From NCBI GenBank assembly GCA_937889015.1, contig CALARR010000103.1, positions 1 through 64,000 of the forward strand: a DNA stretch of 64,000 nucleotides. Direction: 5' to 3'. Under the pieces are notes generated by a model. That model searched no databases and was not told where the DNA came from. It saw only the letters and a list, made by a program, of their open reading frames with translations. Each line of letters opens with the position of its first letter. Positions within the stretch are counted from its first letter, which is position 1. The translations under genes were made by a program, and so were the position numbers. Source of the stretch: an uncultured Planctomycetales bacterium. Its GTDB lineage: Bacteria; Planctomycetota; Planctomycetia; Pirellulales; Thermoguttaceae. Shown piece by piece: positions 16,005 to 24,608 of this stretch.

Positions 16005-19000
16005 ATGTTTTCCCCCTCGCGCGGTGGCGGCCTACCGAACCGGCTGGCGATCCTGCTGGGCGGTCTGCTCTTGTTCTGCCTTGCGCCTCCGGCCCGCGCC
16101 GATCGCACGCCCTCGCAGACCTACATCAACACCTTCGGCTACTTCTACGAAGGCGAATACAAAGACGCGCTGGATCACTTTCTGTCCGAGGGTCGCGGGG
16201 CGATCAAGACGGCCCAATCGCGCTGGATCGATTCCATCTGCTATCACACCATGACGGCCGAGTGTTACTTCCAGATGGGCGACCTGCCCAAGGCCCTGGA
16301 GCACTACACTTCGGCCCTGCGTCTGTTCGTGGCCTTCTCCGACTGGATGACGCGCGTCAAGTTCCAGCCCATCACCCAGGCCCCAGCCACCTCGCGCGCG
16401 GTCCCCTGGGGCGTCAGCACTCGCCAGGCCAAGTTGGGACGCGTCCCCACCGAAATGCCGATCGCCCAAGGACGCATCGACAACAGCGATCAGATCAAGC
16501 AAGGCGGCGTCGTGCAGCAGGCCATGCTCTTCCCCATCCAAGTCCAGGAGATCGTGCGCTGCACCTGCCTGGCCATCCGTCGCCGCGCGATGATCTTGGG
16601 GCCGCTGTCGCGTTTCGATCCGCTGACGAACGAAGTCTTTGCGGCGCTGTCGCGCCGTCCCGGGCCGCCCAATCACTGGTCCGAGTGTTGGATCGATTTG
16701 CAGTTGGGACTGGCCACCATTGCCGCCGGCAAAGAAGAACAAGCGGTGCCGCTGCTGAATCGGGCCATCGTCGCCGCCGGCGAATACGATCACCCGCTGA
16801 CTCCCACCGCCTTGCTGCAGTTGGGCTTGCTGGCCATGGGCCAGAGCAACTACGCCGCCGCCTTGAAGTATTTCGAAGAGTCCTCCTACTCGGCCGCCTA
16901 CTACAACGACATCGGCGTCCTGGAAGAAGCCTTCCGCTACGCGGCCAACGCGCATCTACTCTCCAACCGCAAAGGACTCTTCCCCCCGTTGCAGCCGGCG
17001 ATCACCTGGGCCAAGGTCAAGGGCTGGCGCCAGTTGCAGGCCTCGCTCAACCTGTTGGCGGCCGAAAACCTGGCCATTCTGGGACAGACCACCGACGCCG
17101 AACGGGCCCTGGCCGACGCGCGCCAGGTCATCGCCCGCCGCCGCATGGGCGCCGGCTGGATCGGCGCGCGGCTCAGCTATCTCACCGGCCTGGTCCACTA
17201 CCAGCAACGCCGCGCCGCCGAAGGCGATGCGGCGATCGCCGCCGCCTTGAACTATCTCCGCGCCGGCTCGCTGTGGATGCACCAGATTGGTCTGGTCGAC
17301 ACCCTGTTCACCAGCGGTCAAAGCTACATCACTCCGCGGATCGCCATGGATCTGTACCGCACCGTGCTGCGCGATCCCACGCCGGCCGATTGGTCCACCG
17401 ATCCCTTGGAAGCCCTGGCCGTGCTCAGCACCCCGCACATCGGGCCCTTGGAGCATTGGTTCGAGGTGGCCATCGAGCGCAAAGAGCAGGAAATGGCGAT
17501 GGAGATCGCCGACCGCATCCGCCGCCACCGCTTTTTCTCGACCTTGACCCTGGGCGGCCGCGTGCAGGCCCTCCGCTGGGTGCTCAACGCGCCGCCCGAA
17601 GCCCTCGACAAGGAGACCCAGCTCCAGCGACAAGACCTTCTCTTGCGCTGGCCCTCCTACGCCAGGCTCAACCAGCAGGTCGAACAGCTCACCAGCCAGC
17701 TCAACGCCGAACCGCCCCTGGCCAGCACGCCGGAGGCCGTTCATCAGCAGAGCCAGTCCTTGCAGCAATTGGCGGCGCTCAGCGCGCAGCAAGAGGGCTT
17801 GCTCCGCGAGATCGCCGTGCGCCGCGAACCGGCCAACCTGGCCTTTCCGCCCCTGCACACCACGCAGCAGATCCAGCAGTCGCTCCCGCCCGGCCGCGCG
17901 TTGCTCTCCTTCCTCGCCACCAGCCGGCACCTCTACGCCTTCCTGCTGAACAACCAGCGCTACGCCTATTGGCAGATGGGAGCCGCCGCCGGCCTGCAGA
18001 AACGCATCGTCGATCTGCTGCGGCAGATGGGCAATTTCGAGGGCAATCGCGAGATGTCCTACAAGGATCTGGCCGACGAACAATGGAAACAACCTGCGGG
18101 ACAGGTCCTGGAGATGATGCTCAAAGGCTCCCAGGCCGATTTCTCGCAACGCTTCGACGAGCTGATCATCGTCCCCGATTCCGTCCTCTGGTATGTCCCC
18201 TTCGAGGCCCTGCAGGTCACTGTCGATAAGAAGCAAGTCCCGCTCATCTCTCGTTTCCGCATCCGCTATCTGCCCACCGCGTCGCTGGTGGTTCCAAACG
18301 CACGCGCACGCAAGCCCGCCGCGCGCACCGCGGTCGTCGTCGGACAACTCTTCGGCCGCGACAGTGAGCCGCTGGCGCGCGAGGCCTTCGAGCAACTCGC
18401 GCGCAAGCTGCCCGGCGCCGTCGCCTTGCCTCCCACGCTGCCGGCGCCCTCGTCGTTGTACGCCTCGCTCTTCGATCGCCTGTTGGTCCTGGACAACATC
18501 GAATCGCCCGAGTCGCCCTACGCCTGGGCCCCCATTCCCCTCGACCGCGGCAAGGCCGGCAGCAGCCTCAACGATTGGCTCAAGCTCCCCTGGAAAGGCC
18601 CCGACGAGGTCATCCTCCCCGGCTATCACACGGCGGCCGAAAACGCGCTCAAAAAGGCCACGGCCACCACGGCCGGCCAGGAAATGTTCCTCCCCCTCTG
18701 TGCCCTCATGGCCAGCGGGGCACGCACCGTGATGCTCAGCCGCTGGCGCACGGGCGGGCAGATCAACTTCGACTTCGCGCGCGAGTTCACCCAGGAACTG
18801 CCCTACATGGCCCCCTCCGAGGCCCTGCAACGCTGCGTGTTCCTCGCCGCCGACTCCCCGATCCACACCGAAAACGAGCCACGCTACAAAACCGGATCCC
18901 AGGACAAACCCCTCAAAGCGCGGCATCCGTTCTTCTGGGCCGGCTATATGGTGGTCGATTCGACCGGCGAAGCGCCCAAGGACGAACCCCCGGCCAAACC

Positions 19001-19247
19001 GGCCCAAGATCCGCCCGTGGCCCAAGCGCAACAACCCCCGGCGGCTGCGCCCCAGGCCGGCGATGCCCAGCCCGACGCCGCCCCCCAGGCCGGCGACGCC
19101 AAGCCCGATGCCGGGCCCATGCAGGTCCCCGCCGAGACCGCCCCGGCTCAGCCTCCGGCGGAAAACGCGCCGACTCCGCCTCCGGCCAGCCCCGCCCCCG
19201 ACGGCGCCCCGGCCTCGCGCCAACCCGCCAAGGCCGTGACGAAGTGA
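16005..19247 (+). CDS. large secreted TPR-CHAT domain protein, probably catalytically inactive
   Basis: This 1080-residue protein starts at ATG 16005 with AGGAG; upstream in-frame codons look non-coding. A signal peptide (LAILLGGLLLFCLAPPARAD) ends near residue 33. Helical TPR-like repeats fill about 35-600 (NTFGYFYEGEYKDALDHFL and later units). A CHAT region follows at about 620-1000 (GRALLSFLATSRHLYAFLL, IIVPDSVLWYVPFEAL, LCALMASGARTVMLSRW). Where active CHAT proteases carry the catalytic His and Cys, this protein reads LLVLDNIE and ILPGYHTAAEN, so both seem lost. The last 85 residues are a proline/alanine-rich linker with a repeated QAGDA-PDA unit. Probably a scaffold at the cell surface. 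Confidence 0.75.
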   Translation: MFSPSRGGGLPNRLAILLGGLLLFCLAPPARADRTPSQTYINTFGYFYEGEYKDALDHFLSEGRGAIKTAQSRWIDSICYHTMTAECYFQMGDLPKALEHYTSALRLFVAFSDWMTRVKFQPITQAPATSRAVPWGVSTRQAKLGRVPTEMPIAQGRIDNSDQIKQGGVVQQAMLFPIQVQEIVRCTCLAIRRRAMILGPLSRFDPLTNEVFAALSRRPGPPNHWSECWIDLQLGLATIAAGKEEQAVPLLNRAIVAAGEYDHPLTPTALLQLGLLAMGQSNYAAALKYFEESSYSAAYYNDIGVLEEAFRYAANAHLLSNRKGLFPPLQPAITWAKVKGWRQLQASLNLLAAENLAILGQTTDAERALADARQVIARRRMGAGWIGARLSYLTGLVHYQQRRAAEGDAAIAAALNYLRAGSLWMHQIGLVDTLFTSGQSYITPRIAMDLYRTVLRDPTPADWSTDPLEALAVLSTPHIGPLEHWFEVAIERKEQEMAMEIADRIRRHRFFSTLTLGGRVQALRWVLNAPPEALDKETQLQRQDLLLRWPSYARLNQQVEQLTSQLNAEPPLASTPEAVHQQSQSLQQLAALSAQQEGLLREIAVRREPANLAFPPLHTTQQIQQSLPPGRALLSFLATSRHLYAFLLNNQRYAYWQMGAAAGLQKRIVDLLRQMGNFEGNREMSYKDLADEQWKQPAGQVLEMMLKGSQADFSQRFDELIIVPDSVLWYVPFEALQVTVDKKQVPLISRFRIRYLPTASLVVPNARARKPAARTAVVVGQLFGRDSEPLAREAFEQLARKLPGAVALPPTLPAPSSLYASLFDRLLVLDNIESPESPYAWAPIPLDRGKAGSSLNDWLKLPWKGPDEVILPGYHTAAENALKKATATTAGQEMFLPLCALMASGARTVMLSRWRTGGQINFDFAREFTQELPYMAPSEALQRCVFLAADSPIHTENEPRYKTGSQDKPLKARHPFFWAGYMVVDSTGEAPKDEPPAKPAQDPPVAQAQQPPAAAPQAGDAQPDAAPQAGDAKPDAGPMQVPAETAPAQPPAENAPTPPPASPAPDGAPASRQPAKAVTK

Positions 19248-19333
19248 GCGCCGCGCAGGGCAAACGAAGGGCCGCTCTGCTTGTGGCCATGGGCCTGGCA
19301 CTGCTGATGGGATGGCTGCAAGGGCAACTCTAG
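19244..19333 (+). CDS. translationally coupled 29-residue hydrophobic peptide
   Basis: A GTG overlaps the stop of the CHAT gene (GTGA). The frame encodes a basic start (SAAQGKRRAA), one membrane helix (LLVAMGLALLMGW) and a short end before TAG. Overlapping stop-start and clean topology favour a real coupled peptide, but the length permits chance. Confidence 0.35.
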   Translation: MSAAQGKRRAALLVAMGLALLMGWLQGQL

Positions 19334-19418
19334 GCTGGCGCAGCATTCGTCCGCACGCGCCCTTGACCTGTCTAAAGCTTCATGGTTTAGACTGGTCTCT
19401 TCACCCAGGAGCCTTCGC

Positions 19419-20156
19419 GTGGCGACAAGCATCACCATCGGCCGGCTGGCCCGGCAATCCGGCCTCTGCCGCTCTACCCTCTTGTATTACGACCGTCTGG
19501 GACTGGTTCGGCCCACGGGCCGTTCCCGGGGCGACTATCGCCTTTATGGCGAAGCGGACGTCCAGCGCTTGCGCCAGGTCTGCCTGTATCGGCAGATGGG
19601 CGTTCCGCTGAAACAGATTGCCCTGCTGCTGGACCACGACCAGACCGATCGCCGCGAGCAAATCCTCCGCGGACAGTTGGAATCGCTCGCCGCGCAAATC
19701 GCGGCCCTGCAAGGCATGCAGCGCCAGATCCTCGGCCTCTTGAAACAAATCACGGCCCTGGACGCCCCACGCACGGCCAAGAGCGGCAGTCGGCCCAAGG
19801 CTGGTCATAAAGCCCCGGCTTCCGCGAGCAACCTGCGGTCGGTGCCCGGCCCGCGGCGCATCGGCAATGCACAGATCGAAGATACACCTGCGGGACGCCG
19901 CAGGCCACGTCCGGGCGCGAGGCCGGCCACCTCCGCTCATTGTCCTTCCCCTTCCCTAACCGAGGAGACCAACATGGTCAACAAGCAGCGGTGGTGCGAA
20001 ATCATGCGCGCCGCCGGATTCAGCGATCAGCAAATGCACGCCTGGCACCAACAGTTCGAGGCCATGGAACCGGATAACCACCAGGAGTTCCTGGAACTGC
20101 TGGGCATCGCCCCAGACGAGATCCAGAAGATCCGCCACTGGTCCCGGGGCGCGTAA
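19419..20156 (+). CDS. MerR-family transcriptional regulator with C-terminal helical domain
   Basis: This 245-codon frame starts at GTG 19419 behind AGGAG. Residues 1-70 are a MerR winged helix (SITIGRLARQSGLCRSTLLYYDRLGLV), then a coiled-coil dimerisation helix (about 85-118). Residues 120-185 are basic, proline-rich and resemble translated spacer. The last 60 residues (KQRWCEIMRAAGFSDQQ onward, ending IRHWSRGA) form a helical domain known to me from other MerR proteins. A strong GAGGAG lies ten bases before an in-frame ATG at 19974, so this domain may also be made alone. No metal-site cysteines are obvious. Confidence 0.75.
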   Translation: MATSITIGRLARQSGLCRSTLLYYDRLGLVRPTGRSRGDYRLYGEADVQRLRQVCLYRQMGVPLKQIALLLDHDQTDRREQILRGQLESLAAQIAALQGMQRQILGLLKQITALDAPRTAKSGSRPKAGHKAPASASNLRSVPGPRRIGNAQIEDTPAGRRRPRPGARPATSAHCPSPSLTEETNMVNKQRWCEIMRAAGFSDQQMHAWHQQFEAMEPDNHQEFLELLGIAPDEIQKIRHWSRGA

Positions 20157-20180
20157 AGCTGTGAACCCGGTTGCTATCCT

Positions 20181-20226
20181 GGCCGATCGTCGCGGTCCGT
20201 GCCGGCCGCGGCGATCGGCCTTCTCT
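20181..20226 (+). terminator. stem-loop terminator after the MerR gene
   Basis: GGCCGATCGTCGCGG (20181-20195) pairs with CCGCGGCGATCGGCC (20206-20220) with one mismatch over 15 bases, followed by TTCTCT. It lies 25 bases after the MerR stop. The T-tract is weak. Confidence 0.65.
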
Positions 20227-20349
20227 GCCAGCAGGATGCTCGCAGGAACGTGGGGCCGCCCCCCCGCCGCGCGCATTTGCATCCGCCCCTTCCCGGCCGT
20301 TAGAATAGGGGACTCCCCTGTCACCCTTTGAGCCTCCGGAGACGCAACC

Positions 20350-21948
20350 ATGCCCGCCTCGTTGCTCCGCCCCCTCTCTCTCCTGTCGACACTGACCTGC
20401 CTGCTGCTGGTGCTGGCGGCTTCCACCGCCCTGGCCGCAGACGAAGAAGGGTTCCAATCCCTGTTCAACGGCACCAGCCTCGAAGGCTGGGACGGCGACC
20501 CGGCCCTGTGGCGCGTCGAAGACGGCACGATCACCGGCGAAACCTCCGCCGAAAATCCCATCCCGCACAACTCCTTCCTCATCTGGCGCCAAGGCGAGGT
20601 CGATGACTTCGACCTGCGCTTCGAGTACCGTTTCGCCACCGACAAGGGCAACTCGGGCATCCAGTACCGTAGCTGGGAAGATCCCGAGAAATTCGGCAAA
20701 TGGGTCATGGCCGGCTATCAGGCCGACTTCGACGCCGGCAACAACTATGCGGGCATCGTCTACGGCGAGAAGTACCGCGGCATCCTCGCCAACCGCGGCC
20801 AGGAAACCGTCATCGGCGAAGACCACAAACCCAAGGTCGTCAAGCAATTCGCCCAATCCGCCGACCTCAAGCCGCACGTCAAGACCGACGGCTGGAACTC
20901 CTACCGCGTCCTGGCCCAGGGCTTCGTGATCACGCACGAAGTCAACGGCCAGTTGATGTCCAAGTGCACCGACGAAGACCAACAGCAGCGCCGCCGCAGC
21001 GGCCTTCTGGGCATCCAGGTCCACAAGGGCCCGCCCATGAAGATCCAGATCCGCAACATCCGTCTGAAACGCCTCAAGCTGGGCGACCAGAAGAAGGTGG
21101 CCTTCATCGCCGGCAAGCCCAGCCACAGCTACGCCGGCCACGAGCACAATGCGGGCTGCCTGCTCCTGGCCAAACTGCTCAACGAAAACGTGCCGCAGGT
21201 GCTGGCCACCGTCTATCGCAACGGCTGGCCCCAGGACCCCACCGCTTTGGACAACGCCGACGCCATCGTCATCTTCTGCGACGGCGGCGCCCGACACCCC
21301 GTGCTGCCTTACCTGGAACCGCTCGACAAGCTGATGAAGAAGGGCGTCGGGCTGGCCCTCTTGCACTATGCCGTGGAGGTGCCTCGCGGCAAAGAAGGCC
21401 AGGCCTTCCTCGATTGGACTGGCGGCTACTTCGAGACCGACTGGTCGGTCAACCCGCATTTCACCGCCGAGTTCACCACCTTTGCCCAACACCCCGTCAC
21501 GCGCGGCGTCAAGCCTTTCAGCGTCGACGACGAGTGGTACTATCACATGCGCTTCCGCGAGAACATGGAAGGCGTGACGCCCGTGCTGACCTGCATCCCG
21601 CCCGACAAGACGCGCCAACGGCCCGACGGCGCCCACAGCAACAACCCCACGGTGCGCGCCGGCAAAGGCCAGCCGGAGCATGTGGGCTGGGCGCGCCAGC
21701 GGCCCGATGGCGGCCGGGGCTTCGGCTTCACCGGCGGCCATTGGCACTGGAACTGGGCCAACGACAGCTTCCGCACCCTGGTGCTCAACGGGATCGTCTG
21801 GGCGGCCGGCCTGGACGTGCCCGCCGGCGGCGTCGCCACGCCCACGCCCACCCTCGACGAACTGCTGGTGAATCAGGACAAGCCGCAGCCCGCAAATTTC
21901 GACCGGGCCAAGGTCGAGGCTCTTCTTGAGTCCTGGAAGCAGAAGTAA
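20350..21948 (+). CDS. secreted DUF1080 (3-keto-disaccharide hydrolase-like) and ThuA-like fusion
   Basis: This 532-residue protein has a signal peptide (to about residue 31, TALAAD), a DUF1080 concanavalin-like domain (about 35-235: FQSLFNGTSLEGWDG, NSGIQYRSWEDPEK) and a ThuA-like glutamine-amidotransferase-fold domain (about 240-500: KKVAFIAGKPSHSYAGHEHN, GGHWHWNW). DUF1080 members include 3-keto-glycoside hydrolases, and ThuA-like proteins act in disaccharide utilisation. The fusion is common in planctomycetes and fits breakdown of oxidised disaccharides outside the cytoplasm. It has GGAG before the ATG and converges on the next gene with a 14-base gap. Confidence 0.85.
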   Translation: MPASLLRPLSLLSTLTCLLLVLAASTALAADEEGFQSLFNGTSLEGWDGDPALWRVEDGTITGETSAENPIPHNSFLIWRQGEVDDFDLRFEYRFATDKGNSGIQYRSWEDPEKFGKWVMAGYQADFDAGNNYAGIVYGEKYRGILANRGQETVIGEDHKPKVVKQFAQSADLKPHVKTDGWNSYRVLAQGFVITHEVNGQLMSKCTDEDQQQRRRSGLLGIQVHKGPPMKIQIRNIRLKRLKLGDQKKVAFIAGKPSHSYAGHEHNAGCLLLAKLLNENVPQVLATVYRNGWPQDPTALDNADAIVIFCDGGARHPVLPYLEPLDKLMKKGVGLALLHYAVEVPRGKEGQAFLDWTGGYFETDWSVNPHFTAEFTTFAQHPVTRGVKPFSVDDEWYYHMRFRENMEGVTPVLTCIPPDKTRQRPDGAHSNNPTVRAGKGQPEHVGWARQRPDGGRGFGFTGGHWHWNWANDSFRTLVLNGIVWAAGLDVPAGGVATPTPTLDELLVNQDKPQPANFDRAKVEALLESWKQK

Positions 21949-21962
21949 CGCCTGGCCCGCGA

Positions 21963-24608
21963 TTACTTCTTCGCCGCCGGCCCCTTCTTCCTCGGCGCCA
22001 CGCCGTCATCCTCCGGTGCTCCGGCCGCTGGCGTCTTCGCCGCCGACGCACCGGACCAGAGATCCGACACCGGCCGCCCTTCCACCACGCTGCGCAGCAC
22101 GGCGAACAGCAGCGCATAACGCTGCCGCTGCTCCACGCTCGGTTCCACGGTCCAGGCCAGGCCCATGTTGCGGTCGTTGAACAGGCTGGCAAAACCCACG
22201 GCTGTGACCGTCCCCTTGCCATGCTGCGCCACGACCGCCACCGGATGCGGACCAATCCGCGCCAGCGTGCTCCCGCCCCACAACTCGCAGGCCGGGTCCA
22301 CGCTCACCGCCTGCAGCCCGTCGCCCAGCAGCAGGTCGCCGCGCCACCGCCGTTCGTGGTCCACCGACAGCCCCAGCGGCCACAACAGGCTGTTGGCCGT
22401 CGATGCCAGATTCTCCGGCGAATCCAGCACCAGCAGCTTTCCGCCCTCCGCCACGTATCGCTCCAACCGCTGCCGATAGCCGGCCGGCACGCTCCGCGAG
22501 GGGCAGATCACCACCAGCACGTCGCCGGAAAAGGCCTCTTCACCACTCTGCCGGCTGGTGAAGTAGCCCAGGCGCGGAATCCACTGCTCCAGCAGTCCGT
22601 ATCCCTCGCCGCCGCCCCGGATGAAGCCCCCCTTGGCCAACGGCACTTCGGAGAGCGTTCGATCGATCACCACGCGGACCATGGGCCGCTTCTGCGCCGG
22701 CGGAGGCAAGGCCCAGCGATGCGCGGCCGCCACGCCCTGGCCGGCCAACACCGCCGCGCACAGCCCCGTCGCCAACCCCAGCGACCACTGTTCCGCCCAC
22801 GCCTTCCGGCCCAGCCACAGGCCGCCGGCCAGCGCGGCCGCCGCCGCCAGCCACAGCAGGTCGCGCGGATTGTCCGTCCCGCCGCTGTGGTTCAGCCAGG
22901 CCAGCATGTTCAAGAACAACTCGGACTTGCCCGGCTCGAAGATGCTGAAGTTGGAGAAGATCGTCGAATCGGTGAAGGCGATCACGCGCCCCGCGCCACA
23001 ACGCGTCGCCCACACCTGCACAAAGGCCCCGTAGCGCATCTCCGCGTGCTGCTGCGGCACGGGGAAATAGTTGTCCATGTTGTAGTCGGGCGGCAAGTTC
23101 CACAGCCCCGTGCTCCGCACCGCGGCGCGCTGCAGGCTCCAGCCCGGCTCGACCGAACAGGAGACGGCGAAATCCATCTGATCGACATGCTGCACGGCCG
23201 GATGCGGAATGGCCGGTGAGCGATACAACTGGTCGTAGGCCGAATCCAGCCCGAACAACAGGTCGTTGCGGAAGCGAAAGCCGAAGTGCCGGCCGATATC
23301 GTTCAGGTATTGGCTCGATTTGGAAAAGTTGGTGTGCTCGCCCACCAGCAGCAGCCCGCCGCCGCGCTGCACAAACTGCACCACGGCCTCGATCTCGGCC
23401 GGCGCGTAGGCCGCCGTGGGCGTCTTGATGACCAGCACATCGCACAGGGCCAGCCGGCGACCCTCGATCGCTTCATTCTCCTTCAACCGCGACATCTCGA
23501 AGAATCGCGAACTGTAGTCGTAGATCGCCGAGTAGTTGTAGCCCGAATCCTCGCCGAAAACCTCCGTCCCGTAGCCGCGGTCGCTGGGCTCCCAGGTCGA
23601 GTGCCGCTCGACGAACATCACCCGGCCCGCCTGCGGCTTGCCCACCGGCTCCCAATACACGGCCACCACGGCCAGCGCCGCCCCCAGCCCCACCAGGCCC
23701 ACCGCCGCCGGCAGATGCCAAGCGGCCTGCCGTGCTTCCACGGCAATCTCGCCCCGCGTGTTCTTGGTGACGACAACCGGCGGCACCAGCGGAACCCCCG
23801 CCCAACGCCAGGCCAGCCCCACAGGCACCGCCAGCAGCCCCAGCAGCAGCCAGGGACTGAAGCAATGATTCATGATGTGCAGCGGCGCCTCGACGCCCGA
23901 CAACAGATCGCGCTGCACGTACACCGCCACCATCAGCCCGGCGCGCAGCGGCAGCCACACCGCCATCACCACCGCCAGCTTGCCCGCCGCCCGGCCCCAG
24001 GCGCGCAGCCTTTCTTGCGCGGGCCACTGCCGGGCGACCTGAAGGCCCAGCCACACCAGTCCGCCCACCAGGAAGGCCAGCAGGGCCGGATCCAGCAACA
24101 GTTCCCAGGTGGCGCCCAGGTGATGCACCTGACGCTGCGAGCGGATCGCCAGCGACTGGGCCTCGATGGATACATCCGCTCCCAGCACGCGCGCCGCGGC
24201 ACCCAACAGGTCGACCAGCACGAGGGGCAACTCGTGCGATCGCGCGGTGAACCCCGCATACACTTCCAGGCAAACGCCCTGCGCCAACAGCACCGCCCCA
24301 CTCACAATCGCCCCATGCCCCAACCGGCTCGCGCGCGGCATGCCCGTCAGCGACAAAGCCACGCCCGCCAGCAGCCACAATGGGGCGGCCCGATACGGCC
24401 AGGGCATGCCCCACACGGCGGCGGCCGCCAGGGCCATCACGATCAGAGATCTTCGACTGCTCCAGCAGCACGGGGCGCCGTGGGCCAGGGCCAGCGTGCC
24501 CAGGACCAACAGCAGCAGCCACACGACCGTGTTGCCGGCATAGAAATAGTCCAGGCCCCACAGCCAGGAACCAGCCAGCAGCGCCACGCCCAACCAGGCC
24601 CGCATCAT
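21963..24608 (-). CDS. very large membrane protein with two ThuA/GATase1-like extracytoplasmic domains
   Basis: This 881-residue protein starts at an ATG overlapping the stop of the preceding gene (ATGA), so the two are translationally coupled. About eight membrane helices fill residues 1-300; they resemble exosortase-like bundles, but I do not see the expected cysteine-arginine-histidine set. Then comes a Rossmann-like region (DVLVIKTPTAAYAPAEIEAVVQFVQRGG, GRVIAFTDSTIFSNFSIF), another membrane pair near 610-660, and a second such region (VLVVICPSRSVPAGYRQRLERYVAEGG). The C-terminus is lysine/alanine-rich. The gene is a paralogue of its upstream neighbour. Function unknown. Confidence 0.65.
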   Translation of the reverse strand: MMRAWLGVALLAGSWLWGLDYFYAGNTVVWLLLLVLGTLALAHGAPCCWSSRRSLIVMALAAAAVWGMPWPYRAAPLWLLAGVALSLTGMPRASRLGHGAIVSGAVLLAQGVCLEVYAGFTARSHELPLVLVDLLGAAARVLGADVSIEAQSLAIRSQRQVHHLGATWELLLDPALLAFLVGGLVWLGLQVARQWPAQERLRAWGRAAGKLAVVMAVWLPLRAGLMVAVYVQRDLLSGVEAPLHIMNHCFSPWLLLGLLAVPVGLAWRWAGVPLVPPVVVTKNTRGEIAVEARQAAWHLPAAVGLVGLGAALAVVAVYWEPVGKPQAGRVMFVERHSTWEPSDRGYGTEVFGEDSGYNYSAIYDYSSRFFEMSRLKENEAIEGRRLALCDVLVIKTPTAAYAPAEIEAVVQFVQRGGGLLLVGEHTNFSKSSQYLNDIGRHFGFRFRNDLLFGLDSAYDQLYRSPAIPHPAVQHVDQMDFAVSCSVEPGWSLQRAAVRSTGLWNLPPDYNMDNYFPVPQQHAEMRYGAFVQVWATRCGAGRVIAFTDSTIFSNFSIFEPGKSELFLNMLAWLNHSGGTDNPRDLLWLAAAAALAGGLWLGRKAWAEQWSLGLATGLCAAVLAGQGVAAAHRWALPPPAQKRPMVRVVIDRTLSEVPLAKGGFIRGGGEGYGLLEQWIPRLGYFTSRQSGEEAFSGDVLVVICPSRSVPAGYRQRLERYVAEGGKLLVLDSPENLASTANSLLWPLGLSVDHERRWRGDLLLGDGLQAVSVDPACELWGGSTLARIGPHPVAVVAQHGKGTVTAVGFASLFNDRNMGLAWTVEPSVEQRQRYALLFAVLRSVVEGRPVSDLWSGASAAKTPAAGAPEDDGVAPRKKGPAAKK

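Noticed and set aside
16956..19346. Long antisense frame (about 796 codons) opposite the CHAT gene
   Set aside because: The composition is that of a shadow frame, and the sense protein has clear TPR and CHAT motifs, signal peptide and ribosome site.
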